Below are positions 26,913 through 38,017 of a stretch of DNA of 49,743 nucleotides, one piece after another. The position numbers were made by a program, and so were the translations under genes. Source of the DNA: Betaproteobacteria bacterium (GTDB taxonomy: Bacteria; Pseudomonadota; Gammaproteobacteria; Burkholderiales; Burkholderiaceae_D). Positions within the stretch are counted from its first letter, which is position 1; the number at the start of each line of letters is the position of its first letter. Below the pieces are notes generated by a model. The model was not told the DNA's origin, made no database searches, and saw only the letters and a program-made list of their open reading frames with translations. The DNA is taken from assembly GCA_025356395.1 (NCBI GenBank), contig JANXTA010000035.1:1-49743 (forward strand), written 5' to 3'.

Positions 26913-27959
26913 ATGGAAAAAATCATGACAACAACCAGGCAACGGGTCGCCATGGCGGCCATCGTGACCGCAGGCATCGTCCTCGCGACGGCGGGGCCCG
27001 CCACGCTCGACGTGACGGCGCGCTTCCCTGACGAAATCCGCTTCGACGAGGACCGGCTCGCGCATGTCGTGCCGCGGGTGGGTGGCGTCGTCGAGCGCGT
27101 CGACGCGAGCCTCGGCCAACGCGTCAGGGCGGGCGACGTGCTGGCCTCGATCAGCAGCAGCACGCTGTCGGAACAGCGCAGCGAGCTGCTCACCGCCCGC
27201 AAGCGTCCGGTGCTGGCCAGGACCAACCACGCGCGCGAGAAGACGCTCTGGCAGGAGAGGATCTCGGCACAGTAGGACTACCTGCACGCCGAGAGCGCGT
27301 TGCAGGAGGCCGACATCGCGGTGCGCAACGCGAGCGCGAAGCTGGCGGCGTTCGGGGCGAGCGAAAGCGCGGGCGCCCTCAATCGCTTCCAGATCCGCGC
27401 GCCTTTCGACGGCACCGTCGTCGAGAAGCACATCGCGCCCGGCGAGACCGTCAAGGAAGACGCGAAGGCCTTCACCGTGGCCGACCTCGCGAGCGTCTGG
27501 GCCGAGTTCGCCGTGCCCGCGCAGGATCTCGCGAAGGTGCATGTCGGGCAGAAGGTCCGCGTGTCCTCCACGGCCTTCGAAAGAGCGGTCGAGTGGACGG
27601 TCTCCTACGTCGGCTCGTTGCTGGGTGAACAGACCCGCACCGCGAAGGCACGCGTGACGCTGGCGAACCCCGACCACACGTGGCGGCCCGGACTCTTCAT
27701 CACGGTGAGCGTCGCAGCGGGAGGCCAGACGTCGGCGGTCGCGGTGCCGGCCGACTCCCTCCACACCGCGGACGGGAAGCCGACCGTCTTCGTGGAGAAC
27801 CCTCGAGGCTTCACGGCGAGAACGGTCGTGCCGGGCCGCAGCGACGGCAAGTCCGTCGAGATCGTCGACGGACTCGCGAGTGGCGAACGGGTCGCAGCCG
27901 CCAACGCCCTCGTGCTGAAGGCCGAGCTCGGCAAGGCCACCGCCGAACACGGCCACTGA
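26913..27959 (+). pseudogene. czcB: czcB remnant, RND membrane-fusion protein (amber stop)
   Basis: The frame starts at 26913 (MEKIMTTTRQRVAMAAIVTA) and runs to an in-frame TAG at 27273-27275, after WQERISAQ. The same frame goes on with DYLHAESALQEADIAV to the stop at 27957-27959. In relatives this position is usually Glu (GAG), so a single G-to-T change explains it. In addition the segment between the N-terminal anchor and ATAGPATLDVTARFPDEIRF is absent; other CzcB proteins have a His-rich linker of up to 100 residues there. The barrel-sandwich hybrid parts (HVVPRVGGVVERVDASLGQR, FQIRAPFDGTVVEKHIAPGE) are well kept. Without stop suppression only a 120-residue fragment is made. Confidence 0.82.
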
Positions 27960-27972
27960 GACTGGAGCTGCC

Positions 27973-29577
<1,605 letters not shown>

Positions 29578-29578
<1 letters not shown>

Positions 29579-29605
29579 AAAAAGGGCCGCTGATCAGCGG
29601 CCCTT
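29578..29605 (-). terminator. Intrinsic terminator of the gpmA-envC-ctpA operon
   Basis: AAGGGCCGCTGA and TCAGCGGCCCTT (29582-29605) form a perfect palindrome. On the minus strand it ends in six T residues (complement of 29578-29583). It lies 20 bases after the ctpA stop and touches the end of the czcA remnant. Confidence 0.85.
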
Positions 29606-29625
29606 CTCGTCGAAGCAAAACGCGA

Positions 29626-31113
29626 TCAGGGCTTGGTCGCGGGGACGACCGCAGCCGGCGCCTTGGCTTCGAGCCGGGCCGGCGAAACGGCCGCCGTCAT
29701 CTTCTTGGTATCGACCGGCTCGCCCTTGAGCAGGTGAAGGGCCTGCTGGAGCTGGTAGTCGTCCTTGGAGCCGAACTCGATCGGCTTCTTCAGCGCGGCG
29801 GCACGGCGATCGTCCTCGGTCTTCTTCTCTTCGGGCGACTGTTCGATGCTCTTTTTCTCGTTGGCACCAGCCACCTCCGTGTTGTTGAGGTGATGCTCGA
29901 GGTCGGCCTCGCGCGGGAACGCGAAGATGTTGCCTTCGGCGGTGTCGTCGACGATGTAGTCGGGGACGATGCCGGTCGCCTGGATCGAGCGGCCGTTCGG
30001 CGTGTAGTAACGCGAGATGGTCAGCTTGATGCCGGTCTTGCGCTCCGGGGGCAGCGGCAGGATGGTCTGCACCGAGCCCTTGCCGAAGGTCGTCGTGCCG
30101 ACGATCTTCGCGCGCTTGTAGTCCTGCAGCGCGCCGGCGACGATCTCGGACGCCGAGGCCGAACCACCGTTGACCAGCACCACCATCGGCACGTCGCGGA
30201 TCGCGGCCGGCAGGTCCTTGAGCACGTCGTCGCCGCCGCGCTGGTACTCGTCGCGCGTTGCGAAGAACTTGCCCTGGGCTTCCTGGATCTGGCCGCGCGT
30301 CGAGACGATCAGCGAGTCCTTCGGCAGGAAGGCCGCCGACACCCCGATCGCACCTGGCAGCACACCGCCCGGGTTGTTGCGCAGGTCGAGCACGATGCCC
30401 TTGATCGGACCGGCCTTGTAGATCTCGTTGATCTTGTTCGCGAGGTCGGCGACGGTGGGATCCTGGAACTGAGACACGCGCAGGTAACCGTAGCCCGGCT
30501 CGACCTGCTTGGCGCGGACGCTCTGCACCTTGATCTCCTCGCGGACCAGCTGCACCACGATCGGCGTGCTCACGTCCTTGCGGGCGAGGGTCAGCGTGAC
30601 CTTGGTGCCGGGCGCACCGCGCAGCTTGGTGACGGCGTCGTTGAGCTTGAGACCCTTGACGTTGGTGTCGTCGATCTTGACGATCAGGTCGCCCGGCTTG
30701 ACGCCGGCACGGAATGCCGGCGTGCCCTCGATGGGCGAGACGACCTTGATGAAGCCCGAGCCGTCATCGACGCCGTCCTCGCGGCCGACCTCGATGCCCA
30801 GGCCGCCGAAGCGTCCGACTGTCGTCTCGCGCAGGTCCTTAAAAGCCTTCTCGTCGAGGTAGGCGGAGTGCGGGTCGAGGCCCGATACCATGCCGTTGAT
30901 GGCCTCGGTGATGAGCTTCTTGTCGTCGACTGGCTCGACGTAGCTGCTCTTGATCGCGCCGAAGACGTCGGTGAACTGACGAATTTCGTCGATCGGCAAC
31001 GGCGTGCGTCCGTCCGACGCGCGCTGGGCCGTGGCCGTGATGCCGAGCGACAGCAGCACGCCGGCCAGCACGCCGGTGGAGATCAGGCCGATGTTCTTGA
31101 GGGATTTCCGCAT
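29626..31113 (-). CDS. ctpA: Carboxy-terminal processing peptidase (S41 family)
   Basis: The protein has 495 residues from the ATG at 31113 (MRKSLKNIGLISTGVLAGVL), with an N-terminal signal or anchor. A PDZ domain is at about 90-175 (GGLGIEVGREDG, GVKPGDLIVKIDDTNVKGL). The catalytic part has VVLVNGGSASASEIVAGAL with the nucleophilic serine at about 320 and TTFGKGSVQTILPL with the lysine partner. The C-terminal part is Lys/Glu-rich. The enzyme cleaves periplasmic proteins, in several species including peptidoglycan hydrolases, which fits its place behind envC. The gap to envC is 199 bases and its own promoter is not clear. Confidence 0.95.
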   Translation of the reverse strand: MRKSLKNIGLISTGVLAGVLLSLGITATAQRASDGRTPLPIDEIRQFTDVFGAIKSSYVEPVDDKKLITEAINGMVSGLDPHSAYLDEKAFKDLRETTVGRFGGLGIEVGREDGVDDGSGFIKVVSPIEGTPAFRAGVKPGDLIVKIDDTNVKGLKLNDAVTKLRGAPGTKVTLTLARKDVSTPIVVQLVREEIKVQSVRAKQVEPGYGYLRVSQFQDPTVADLANKINEIYKAGPIKGIVLDLRNNPGGVLPGAIGVSAAFLPKDSLIVSTRGQIQEAQGKFFATRDEYQRGGDDVLKDLPAAIRDVPMVVLVNGGSASASEIVAGALQDYKRAKIVGTTTFGKGSVQTILPLPPERKTGIKLTISRYYTPNGRSIQATGIVPDYIVDDTAEGNIFAFPREADLEHHLNNTEVAGANEKKSIEQSPEEKKTEDDRRAAALKKPIEFGSKDDYQLQQALHLLKGEPVDTKKMTAAVSPARLEAKAPAAVVPATKP

Positions 31114-31312
31114 GGACGTCTCTTCGAAAGGCGAATCAACTGAAGTCAGGCGAGCTTTGCGCCGCGCCGCTAATTGCGATCGTGCACAACATCGACCGTG
31201 GCACGCAGCATCCGTGCCGGCGATCGGCATTTATGTGACATCTACACTGCAGAATGGACGATAGCGCGGGATGACAGCCCCGGATGCTCACGTGTGGTGA
31301 TCCGTTCGGGAT

Positions 31313-32731
31313 TCAACGGCCGCCGATCCAGGGCATCGGATCGAAGGGGCGTCCGCGAAAACGGAGTTCAAAGTATAGACCGGTCTGGTCGTCGCCACTG
31401 CTGTTGCCCGAGCGCGAAACCACGTCGCCCGTCTGGACCGAATCGCCGGTGTGCTTGAGCAGTGCGTCGTTGTTGGCGTAGATCGACAGGTATTGGTTGC
31501 CATGGTCGACGATCAGCAAATTGCCGAAGCCGCGCAGGTCGTCGGCGTAGATGACCTTCCCCGCCGCCACCGCGCGCACTTCGGCCCCGGCCTCCGTCTT
31601 CACGAACAGTCCCTTCCAGGTCGCGCCGCTGGTGCCCCGCGCCGCGCCGAAGCGCCCCGTCACCGTGCCCCGCGCGGGCAGACGCAACTGGCCGCGCAGC
31701 TGCGCGAAGGCTCCCGAGCCCGGCGCCTCGTCCGGTTCGGGCTCGACACGCGCGGGCGGCGCGCTCTCGCGCCTCTTTGACGACGGCGCCTTGCCGCTCT
31801 TGCGGGCGGCGGCCTTCTCGTCCGCGAGCTTCTTCGCCGCCAGTCGACGCGCGCGCTCCTCGTTGGCCTGCTGTTCGATGACTTTCTGTAGCTGCTCGAC
31901 AACGCGACTGAGGCGCTTCTCGTCGGCCTCGAGTGCGTTGGCGGTATTGCGTTGCTCGGTCAGCTTCTGCGAGAGCTTTTCGAGCGCCTGGCGCTGGGCG
32001 GCCTGATCGCTCGCCAGCGACTCGCGCGCCGACTTCTGCGCGTCGGCCTGCTGGCTCAAGGCGAGGTTGTCCTCGTCCGCGCGTTGCCGCCGGTTCTGCA
32101 GATCGCTTACACGCGCGCGCAGCGTATCGACATCGGCACTCTCGGCGCGGGCGACGTACTGGAGATAGCCCTCGTTCAGTACCGCGGCGTTGGGGTCGCC
32201 CCCGCCGAGCCAGGTTCGCAAGGGATCCTGATCGCGATTCGCGTACAGCGCCGTCATCGTGCGGGCCAGGTCGGACTGGTTGGCGACGATCTGGCCTTCG
32301 GTGCCGAGGCGCTGCCGGTCGAGCGTCGCGACAAGATCCTGGGTCGCCTTTTGGCGCTGGGCCAGCGTGTCGAGGCGTCGGTTGACATCGGCCAGCGCAC
32401 GTTCGGCGCGCGCCAGAGTCGACGCGGCGCCGCTTCGGGTCTTCTCGCCGGCGGCGATCTGCTGGTGCAGTTCGGCGATGCGCGTGGTCAGGCGATCGCG
32501 TTCCGACGCGTGGCGCGCCTGGTCCTTCTGCGGATCGCCGGTGAGCGCGGACGCGGCCGAAGCCTCCGGCTTCGTGCCCGAGGTCTTCTTCGTCGCCTTT
32601 CTTTGCGTCGGCGCTTCGGGCTTCTTCGGCCTGGGCTTCGACGTCGTCTGGGCCTGCGTCGACCCATGGGCCGCGAACAGGCTCACGCCGATCAGCGCGC
32701 AAAGCGCCAATCGCGCGAGATGCCGTCTCAC
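31313..32731 (-). CDS. envC: Murein hydrolase activator EnvC
   Basis: The protein has 472 residues from a GTG. After a signal peptide (ending STQAQ) comes a long coiled coil (about 70-300, for example RLTTRIAELHQQIAAGEKTR) and a C-terminal LytM domain from about 365 (GTVTGRFGAARGTSGATWKG). The LytM zinc ligands are lost: WKGLFV replaces the HxG motif and GLYFELR replaces LHFE, as in EnvC, which activates amidases without cutting the wall itself. It lies between gpmA (20-base gap) and ctpA. Confidence 0.92.
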   Translation of the reverse strand: MRRHLARLALCALIGVSLFAAHGSTQAQTTSKPRPKKPEAPTQRKATKKTSGTKPEASAASALTGDPQKDQARHASERDRLTTRIAELHQQIAAGEKTRSGAASTLARAERALADVNRRLDTLAQRQKATQDLVATLDRQRLGTEGQIVANQSDLARTMTALYANRDQDPLRTWLGGGDPNAAVLNEGYLQYVARAESADVDTLRARVSDLQNRRQRADEDNLALSQQADAQKSARESLASDQAAQRQALEKLSQKLTEQRNTANALEADEKRLSRVVEQLQKVIEQQANEERARRLAAKKLADEKAAARKSGKAPSSKRRESAPPARVEPEPDEAPGSGAFAQLRGQLRLPARGTVTGRFGAARGTSGATWKGLFVKTEAGAEVRAVAAGKVIYADDLRGFGNLLIVDHGNQYLSIYANNDALLKHTGDSVQTGDVVSRSGNSSGDDQTGLYFELRFRGRPFDPMPWIGGR

Positions 32732-32751
32732 GATGCGTGCGGCCGCGGTGT

Positions 32752-33504
32752 TCAGGCGACCTTGGCCTTGCCCTGCGACGCGACCGCGGCCATCGCCTTG
32801 GCGATCTCGTCGGCGTTGCCGAGGTAGCGGCTATTGAGAGGTTTCAGGTCCTCGTCGAGCTGATAGACCAGCGGCTGCCCGGTCGGCACGTTGAGCGAGA
32901 CAATCTCGTGGTCGCCGATGCCGTCGAGGTGCTTGATCAATGCGCGCAGCGAGTTGCCGTGCGCCGTGATGAGGACGCGACGCCCCGACTTGATCGCGGG
33001 CGCGATGCTCTCGTTCCAGAACGGCAGCACGCGGGCGACGGTGTCCTTCAGGCATTCGGTCAACGGCAACTGCTCGCGATCGAGTGCGGCGTAGCGCGGG
33101 TCCGCGTAGCTCGCACGCGGATCGTCGACGGCCAGCGGGTTCGGCGGCGTGTCGTAGCTGCGGCGCCAGACCAGCACCTGCTCGTCGCCGTACTGTGCCG
33201 CGGTCTCGGCCTTGTCCAGTCCCTGCAACGCGCCGTAGTGGCGCTCGTTGAGGCGCCACGACGGCGTGATCGGGATCCACATGCGATCCATTTCCTCGAG
33301 CGCGATCCACAGTGTGCGGATCGCGCGTCGCAGGACCGAGGTGTAGGCGAGATCGAAGTCGAAGCCTTCCGTCTTGAGCAGACGTCCGGCTTCCTTCGCT
33401 TCGGCGCGGCCCTGGTCGGTGAGATCGACGTCGGTCCAGCCGGTGAATCGGTTCTCGCGGTTCCAGGTCGATTCTCCGTGGCGGAGCAGAACGAGTGTGT
33501 ACAT
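32752..33504 (-). CDS. gpmA: 2,3-bisphosphoglycerate-dependent phosphoglycerate mutase
   Basis: The protein has 250 residues. [20 protein letters not shown] holds the phospho-accepting histidine (His9), and [19 protein letters not shown] near 180 holds the second catalytic histidine. [20 protein letters not shown] is also diagnostic. It interconverts 3- and 2-phosphoglycerate in glycolysis and gluconeogenesis. The start agrees with the family; longer frames upstream are not supported. It heads the gpmA-envC-ctpA operon. Confidence 0.97.
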   Translation of the reverse strand: MYTLVLLRHGESTWNRENRFTGWTDVDLTDQGRAEAKEAGRLLKTEGFDFDLAYTSVLRRAIRTLWIALEEMDRMWIPITPSWRLNERHYGALQGLDKAETAAQYGDEQVLVWRRSYDTPPNPLAVDDPRASYADPRYAALDREQLPLTECLKDTVARVLPFWNESIAPAIKSGRRVLITAHGNSLRALIKHLDGIGDHEIVSLNVPTGQPLVYQLDEDLKPLNSRYLGNADEIAKAMAAVASQGKAKVA

Positions 33505-33585
33505 GGTCGGCAGGGGACGATCGTGAGGGGGAACGGGAACGGGTGGCGAGCGTGTTGCGAGGTCGGGGCGAACGCCATCGCCAAG

Positions 33586-33622
33586 TATTTTATAATGCGC
33601 GACAGACGTTGCTCGAAGCCGA
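33586..33622. promoter_or_regulatory. A/T-rich promoter region between gpmA and the rhodanese gene
   Basis: TATTTTATAAT (33586-33596) stands out in GC-rich surroundings. On the plus strand TATAAT (33591-33596) is a perfect -10 for the rhodanese-grxC-secB genes, but no good -35 is found 16-18 bases upstream. On the minus strand TATAAA (complement of 33589-33594) has TTCGAG at a 17-base spacing and would serve gpmA. Confidence 0.5.
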
Positions 33623-33775
33623 GGCTCGATCGGCACCATTCGATCGGCAATCCCGGCCGGCAACGTGTCGCCAGGGCCTTTCCGATCCGCTGTGCTGCTG
33701 CGTGTCTTGCTCGGCCAGTCCCTCAATCTCCGCCGCCATGTCCTGGGGCGATACCGCCGACACCCGCGCAACCTC

Positions 33776-34396
33776 GTGAAATTCATCCTCGATAACCTCC
33801 TCCTTGTTGCGATCGCGCTGGTCAGCGGCGGGCTGCTGGTCTGGCCCCTGCTCAAGAAGGGCGGCGGCTCGACCTCGGTGAGCGCGCTCCAGGCGACCCA
33901 GCTCATCAATCATCGCAACGCGATCGTGGTCGATGTCCGCGACGAGAAGGACTTCGTCCTTGGCTCGCTGGCCGGCGCACGAAACATCCCGTTCGCCAGT
34001 CTCGGCGAGCGCAGCAGCGAACTCGTGCGCTTCAAGTCGCGCCCGGTCGTCATCGTGTGCGACGCGGGACAGCAGTCGGCGCGTGCCATCGCCACGTTCA
34101 AGGCGCACGGTTTCGAGGAAGCCTTCTCGCTGGCCGGCGGCGTCGCGGCTTGGCGTCAGGCCTCGTTGCCGCTGGTGCTGCCCGGTCGCGACAACCAGAA
34201 GTCGGCGGGCAGGGAACCAACGCGCAAGCCGAAGAACGACAACCGTAATCGCAACAGCAAGTCGGCCGTACGCGATGTAGCGGTGGTTCCGCTCGTCGCG
34301 GAGGCGAGCGCGAACGATTCCGTCGCCGCCGTGGAGCCCATCATCGTCGCCGGCGAGACCCCACCGACGCCGGGTCGTCTGAAGGAGATTTCGTGA
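33776..34396 (+). CDS. Membrane-anchored rhodanese domain protein
   Basis: From the GTG at 33776 the protein has 206 residues: a membrane helix ([20 protein letters not shown]), then a rhodanese domain ([20 protein letters not shown]; active-site loop [13 protein letters not shown] with the cysteine at about 96) and a low-complexity Lys/Asn-rich tail. Rhodaneses move sulfane sulfur; the substrate is unknown. The gene precedes grxC and secB, as in many Betaproteobacteria. An earlier in-frame ATG at 33665 would add 37 residues rich in Arg, unlike homologues. The stop overlaps the grxC GTG. Confidence 0.87.
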   Translation: MKFILDNLLLVAIALVSGGLLVWPLLKKGGGSTSVSALQATQLINHRNAIVVDVRDEKDFVLGSLAGARNIPFASLGERSSELVRFKSRPVVIVCDAGQQSARAIATFKAHGFEEAFSLAGGVAAWRQASLPLVLPGRDNQKSAGREPTRKPKNDNRNRNSKSAVRDVAVVPLVAEASANDSVAAVEPIIVAGETPPTPGRLKEIS

Positions 34397-34659
34397 CCAC
34401 ACCCGTCAGGATGTTCACCACCGCCGTCTGCCCGTTCTGTGTCATGGCCGAACGCCTGCTGCGCGCCAAGGGCGTCGACGAGATCCAGAAGGTCCGCATC
34501 GACCTCGATCCGGAGGCCCGCCAGGACATGATGACGAAGACCGGTCGAAGGACCGTGCCGCAGATCTACATCGGCGATTTCCACGTCGGCGGCTACGACG
34601 ATCTGGCCGCGCTCGATCGCGCCGGCAAGCTGACGCCGCTGCTGTCGGCTGCGGCCTGA
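34393..34659 (+). CDS. grxC: Glutaredoxin 3
   Basis: The protein has 88 residues with the CPFC active site at residues 13-16 (MFTTAVCPFCVMAERLL), the cis-proline loop RRTVPQIYIGDFHVGGYDDL and a typical short C-terminus. It reduces disulfides and glutathione adducts in the cytoplasm. The GTG start overlaps the upstream stop (GTGA) and has a strong AAGGAG site. It is followed by secB. Confidence 0.95.
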   Translation: MTTPVRMFTTAVCPFCVMAERLLRAKGVDEIQKVRIDLDPEARQDMMTKTGRRTVPQIYIGDFHVGGYDDLAALDRAGKLTPLLSAAA

Positions 34660-34710
34660 ACACTCCTCTGCGGTACCCCTGCACCTCGCAATCCACCTCT
34701 CCAGAAAATC

Positions 34711-35193
34711 ATGGCTGACAACACGCAAGCACAACCCGTCTTCAACATCCAGCGCATCTACCTGAAGGATGCGTCGCTGGAGATTCCCAATGCACCGCAG
34801 ATCTTCCTCGAGACCGAGGCGCCCACTGTCGAGGTGCAACTCGACGTCTCCAACGCGCCCGTGCTCGAGGGGATCTTCGAAGTCACCGTGACGGTCACCG
34901 TCACGACCCGCGTCAAGGAACAGGTGGCGTTCCTGGTCGAAGCCAAGCAGGGCGGCATCTTCGAGATCCGCGACGTCCCGGCCGAGCAGCTCGAACCGCT
35001 GCTGGGCATCGTCTGCCCGAACATCGTCTATCCGTACCTGCGGGCCAACCTCTCCGACCTGATCACGCGCACCGGCTTTCCGCCGATCCACCTGGCCGAG
35101 ATCAACTTCGAGGCCTTCTTCAACCAGCGCAAGAACTCGTTGGCCGGTGAGCAGCAGTCGCTGGTCAGCGCGGCTGGTTCGCCGTTGCAGTAA
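34711..35193 (+). CDS. secB: Protein-export chaperone SecB
   Basis: The protein has 160 residues. [20 protein letters not shown] at the N-terminus and [32 protein letters not shown] in the second half are the SecB signature. The tetrameric chaperone keeps pre-proteins unfolded and hands them to SecA, which drives them through SecY (gene at 10486). Grouping with grxC and gpsA is the usual proteobacterial order. Confidence 0.97.
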   Translation: MADNTQAQPVFNIQRIYLKDASLEIPNAPQIFLETEAPTVEVQLDVSNAPVLEGIFEVTVTVTVTTRVKEQVAFLVEAKQGGIFEIRDVPAEQLEPLLGIVCPNIVYPYLRANLSDLITRTGFPPIHLAEINFEAFFNQRKNSLAGEQQSLVSAAGSPLQ

Positions 35194-35198
35194 TCGCC

Positions 35199-35675
35199 AT
35201 GTCGAATCCGGCCCGGCCCCTGCGCTTGCATCGTCGCGCGCTGCCCGCGTTGACCGTCGTCGCGATGTTGGCGTCCGGATCGGCGTGGGCAGTCGACTAC
35301 AAGTCGGTCGGCAACGATCCCGCCATCCTCTACGACGCCCCGACGCTGCGTGGCAATCGCATCGCCATCGCGCCACGCGGCATGCCGGTCGAGATCGTGT
35401 TCGCGCAGAACGACTGGATCAAGGTTCGCGACTCGTTCGGCGCGCTGTCGTGGCTCGAGAAGAAGGCGCTGGTCGATCGGCGCACCGTCGTCGCCACCGA
35501 CCCGGTCCCGCTTGACGTCCACGCCAGCGCCGACGGCAACGCGTCGGTCGTCTTTCGCGTCCAGCCCGGCGTGTGGATGGAACTTGCCGTGCCGCCCGCA
35601 TCGGGCTGGGTCGGCGTGCGCCATCGCGATGGCCAGAGCGGCTTCGTCAGGGTCGGCAGCGTGTGGGGCGAGTGA
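35199..35675 (+). CDS. SH3-domain periplasmic protein
   Basis: The protein has 158 residues with a signal peptide ending GSAWA. It has two bacterial SH3-like repeats: DPAILYDAPTLRGNRIAIAP with NDWIKVRDSFGALSWLEKKA, and VPLDVHASADGNASVVFRVQ with SGWVGVRHRDGQSGFVRVGS. Such domains often bind peptidoglycan. The exact role is unknown. It lies six bases after secB and is probably cotranscribed; the same gene sits between secB and gpsA in many relatives. Confidence 0.82.
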   Translation: MSNPARPLRLHRRALPALTVVAMLASGSAWAVDYKSVGNDPAILYDAPTLRGNRIAIAPRGMPVEIVFAQNDWIKVRDSFGALSWLEKKALVDRRTVVATDPVPLDVHASADGNASVVFRVQPGVWMELAVPPASGWVGVRHRDGQSGFVRVGSVWGE

Positions 35676-35735
35676 CCACCAACGCGGACGCTCCGCGTTT
35701 TCTCCAGGCGCTCCGGCTGCGAGGCGGCTGCTGAG

Positions 35736-36716
35736 ATGCGCATCTCGATCGTGGGTGCCGGCGCGTGGGGTACCGCGCTCGCGGTGATCGCGGCCAGGCG
35801 GCACGAGGTCACGTTGCACGTGCGCAGCGTCGATCAGATGGAAGCGCTCCGAAGCACCCGCGAGAACCTTCGCTACCTGCCTGGTTTCATGCTGCCCGCC
35901 GCGGTCGCTGTCACGAGCACGCTCGCGGAGGCCGTCAGCGACGCGGAGCTGATCGTGCTGGCGACGCCGGTGTCCGGCCTTCGCGCGACCTGTCTGGCTC
36001 TGGCCTCCATGCGCCCGCGTCAGGTCGTGTGCGTCAGCAAGGGGCTCGAGGCCGAAACCCACCTCCTGCCCCACCAGATCATCGCGGAGGTGTTGCCCGG
36101 CGTGCCGGCTGCCGCACTCTCCGGCCCGAGCTTCGCGAGCGAGGTCGCGGCCGGCCTGCCGGTGGCGCTGACGGCGGCATCGGCCGACGAGGTCCTCGCA
36201 GAACGCATCGTCCACACGCTGCATGGCGGCGCGGTGCGCGTCTATCGATCGTCCGACGTCATCGGGGTCGAGGTCGGCGGGGCCGTCAAGAACGTGATGG
36301 CGGTGGCCTCCGGAATTTCCGACGGACTGGAACTCGGCGCGAACGCGCGCGCCGCGCTGATCACCCGGGGTCTCTCGGAAATGATGCGTTTCGGCACCGC
36401 CCTCGGCGGGTCGGCCGAGACGCTGATCGGACTGACCGGCATGGGCGATCTGATCCTGACCTGCACCGGCGGCCTGTCCCGCAATCGGCGGGTCGGCCTG
36501 GAACTCGGCCAGGGCAAGTCGCTGGACGCGGTGCTCGCTTCCCTTGGGCACGTGGCCGAAGGCGTCCAGTGCGTCCGCGCGATCAAGGCGAGCGCGGACC
36601 GTCTCGGCGTCGACATGCCGATCACGGTGGCGGTGTCGGCGATCCTGTTCGACGGGCTGGCGCCGCGCGAGGCGCTCGGCCATCTGCTGGCACGCGCACC
36701 GCGTCATGAGCACTGA
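35736..36716 (+). CDS. gpsA: Glycerol-3-phosphate dehydrogenase (NAD(P)+)
   Basis: The protein has 326 residues. The N-terminal Rossmann motif ISIVGAGAWGTALAVIAAR, the substrate-site ALSGPSFASEVAAGLP, the catalytic-lysine region EVGGAVKNVMAVASGISDGL and GLTGMGDLILTCTGGLSRNR are all present. It makes sn-glycerol 3-phosphate for phospholipid synthesis from dihydroxyacetone phosphate. The stop codon at 36714-36716 directly abuts the stop of the convergent trmL gene with no terminator in between. Confidence 0.97.
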   Translation: MRISIVGAGAWGTALAVIAARRHEVTLHVRSVDQMEALRSTRENLRYLPGFMLPAAVAVTSTLAEAVSDAELIVLATPVSGLRATCLALASMRPRQVVCVSKGLEAETHLLPHQIIAEVLPGVPAAALSGPSFASEVAAGLPVALTAASADEVLAERIVHTLHGGAVRVYRSSDVIGVEVGGAVKNVMAVASGISDGLELGANARAALITRGLSEMMRFGTALGGSAETLIGLTGMGDLILTCTGGLSRNRRVGLELGQGKSLDAVLASLGHVAEGVQCVRAIKASADRLGVDMPITVAVSAILFDGLAPREALGHLLARAPRHEH

Positions 36717-37193
36717 TCAGACTGGCGCCGCGCCGGCGAATCCGTTCTGTCTCCACGCTTCGAAAACCACCACCGCGACCGCGTTGGACAGATTGAGGCT
36801 GCGCTGCGCCGGCCGCATCGGCAGGCGCAGGCAACGGGCTGGATCGAAGCGATCGCGGACGGCGGGTGGGAGGCCGCTGCTTTCCGAGCCGAAGACCAGC
36901 CAGTCGCCGGGCTGGAATGAAACCTCGTGAGGCGCCGTGCTGCCCCGGGTCGTCAACGCGAACATCCGCTCCTCGGCCGGCCGCTCGGTCTCGAGGAACG
37001 CGGGCCAGTCCGGATGGACCCGCATCTGCGCGTACTCGTGATAATCGAGGCCGGCCCGGCGCATCCGCGCATCGTCGAGCTGGAAGCCGAGCGGTTCGAT
37101 CAGGTGCAGCGTCGCCCCGGTGTTCGCACACAGGCGGATGACGTTGCCGGTATTGGGCGGGATCTCCGGCGAGACCAGGACGACGTGGAACAT
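36717..37193 (-). CDS. trmL: tRNA (cytidine(34)-2'-O)-methyltransferase
   Basis: The protein has 158 residues, the minimal SPOUT fold of TrmL. MFHVVLVSPEIPPNTGNVIR, LHLIEPLGFQLDDARMRRAG, LVFGSESSGLP and LRLPMRPAQRSLNLSNAVAV are the conserved knot motifs. It methylates the wobble ribose of tRNA-Leu in E. coli. It follows comF by 21 bases on the minus strand. Confidence 0.95.
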   Translation of the reverse strand: MFHVVLVSPEIPPNTGNVIRLCANTGATLHLIEPLGFQLDDARMRRAGLDYHEYAQMRVHPDWPAFLETERPAEERMFALTTRGSTAPHEVSFQPGDWLVFGSESSGLPPAVRDRFDPARCLRLPMRPAQRSLNLSNAVAVVVFEAWRQNGFAGAAPV

Positions 37194-37214
37194 GCGATGA
37201 CGGGAGCGAGAGGT

Positions 37215-37961
37215 TCAGGGAGTTCGGGCGACGACGAGGCTGGTGACCGTCGCGACGCCGGCGCGCTTGAGCGTGCGTGCGAGTTCGTCGAGCGTCGCAC
37301 CGGTGGTCATGACGTCGTCGACAATGGCGACATGCGAGCCGACGAGCGCCATCTTCCTTCCATCGATCACCGTGAACGCGCCCCGGATATTCCTCCTTCG
37401 CGCGTCGAAGGGCAGGGATGCCTGCGGCGACGTATCGTGGATCCGCAGCACGCTCTCGACGTCGAGCGGCTTGCCGAGACGCTTGGCGAGGATGCGTCCG
37501 ATCTCGATCGACTGATTGAAGCCGCGCAACGCCATCCGCTGGCGCGACGATGGGACGGGAAGGATCAGGTCGAAGTCGATCGGCTCATGGGCCGCGGCCA
37601 CGCGCGCATGCAGCAGGTCGGCGAGCAACGGCGCGTAGGCCAGTGTCGCCCCGTACTTCAAGCCGCGGATCAGGTGCGTGAACGGGGCTTCGTAGACGGC
37701 TGCGGCCAGCGTCCGATCGAATGCCGGCAAGCGACGCAGGCAGCGGCCGCACAGCGGCATCCGCGGCTGCGGCCGCAGCGGGATCGCACAGCGAGGGCAG
37801 CCGCATGCGACACGGGCGGTGGCATCCGTGCGACACGCGGCGCAGAGTGGGGCACCGCGGGCGTTGCACAGGACACATGCGTGCGGGAACAGGCAGTCGA
37901 GGGCGGCCGAGCCCGCGCGGCCCGCGAAACGTCGCGCCATCAGCAACGAAGGATCGATCAT
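37215..37961 (-). CDS. comF: ComF family protein (phosphoribosyltransferase-like)
   Basis: The protein has 248 residues from the ATG at 37961. It begins with zinc-finger-like cysteines (CLFPHACVLCNARGAPLCAA, then CGCPRC and CGRC) and ends with a phosphoribosyltransferase fold, including the PRPP motif VAIVDDVMTTGATLDELA. ComF relatives take part in DNA uptake (ComF, GntX). A role in natural transformation here is possible but not shown by other competence genes in the window. It is divergent from the methyltransferase gene, 56 bases away. Confidence 0.9.
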   Translation of the reverse strand: MIDPSLLMARRFAGRAGSAALDCLFPHACVLCNARGAPLCAACRTDATARVACGCPRCAIPLRPQPRMPLCGRCLRRLPAFDRTLAAAVYEAPFTHLIRGLKYGATLAYAPLLADLLHARVAAAHEPIDFDLILPVPSSRQRMALRGFNQSIEIGRILAKRLGKPLDVESVLRIHDTSPQASLPFDARRRNIRGAFTVIDGRKMALVGSHVAIVDDVMTTGATLDELARTLKRAGVATVTSLVVARTP

Positions 37962-38017
37962 CGCTGCAGTGTCGCCACGGCCTTCGTCTTCCGCATCGTT
38001 CGATCGGCGAGGACACG

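Noticed and set aside
27273-27275. Stop-codon recoding (suppression, selenocysteine or pyrrolysine) in czcB
   Set aside because: TAG is not the Sec codon, no pyrrolysine machinery is expected, and the neighbouring genes are also broken.
31255-31285. Another REP-like copy between envC and ctpA (GCGCGGGATGACA)
   Set aside because: Only one arm is present and no hairpin partner fits.
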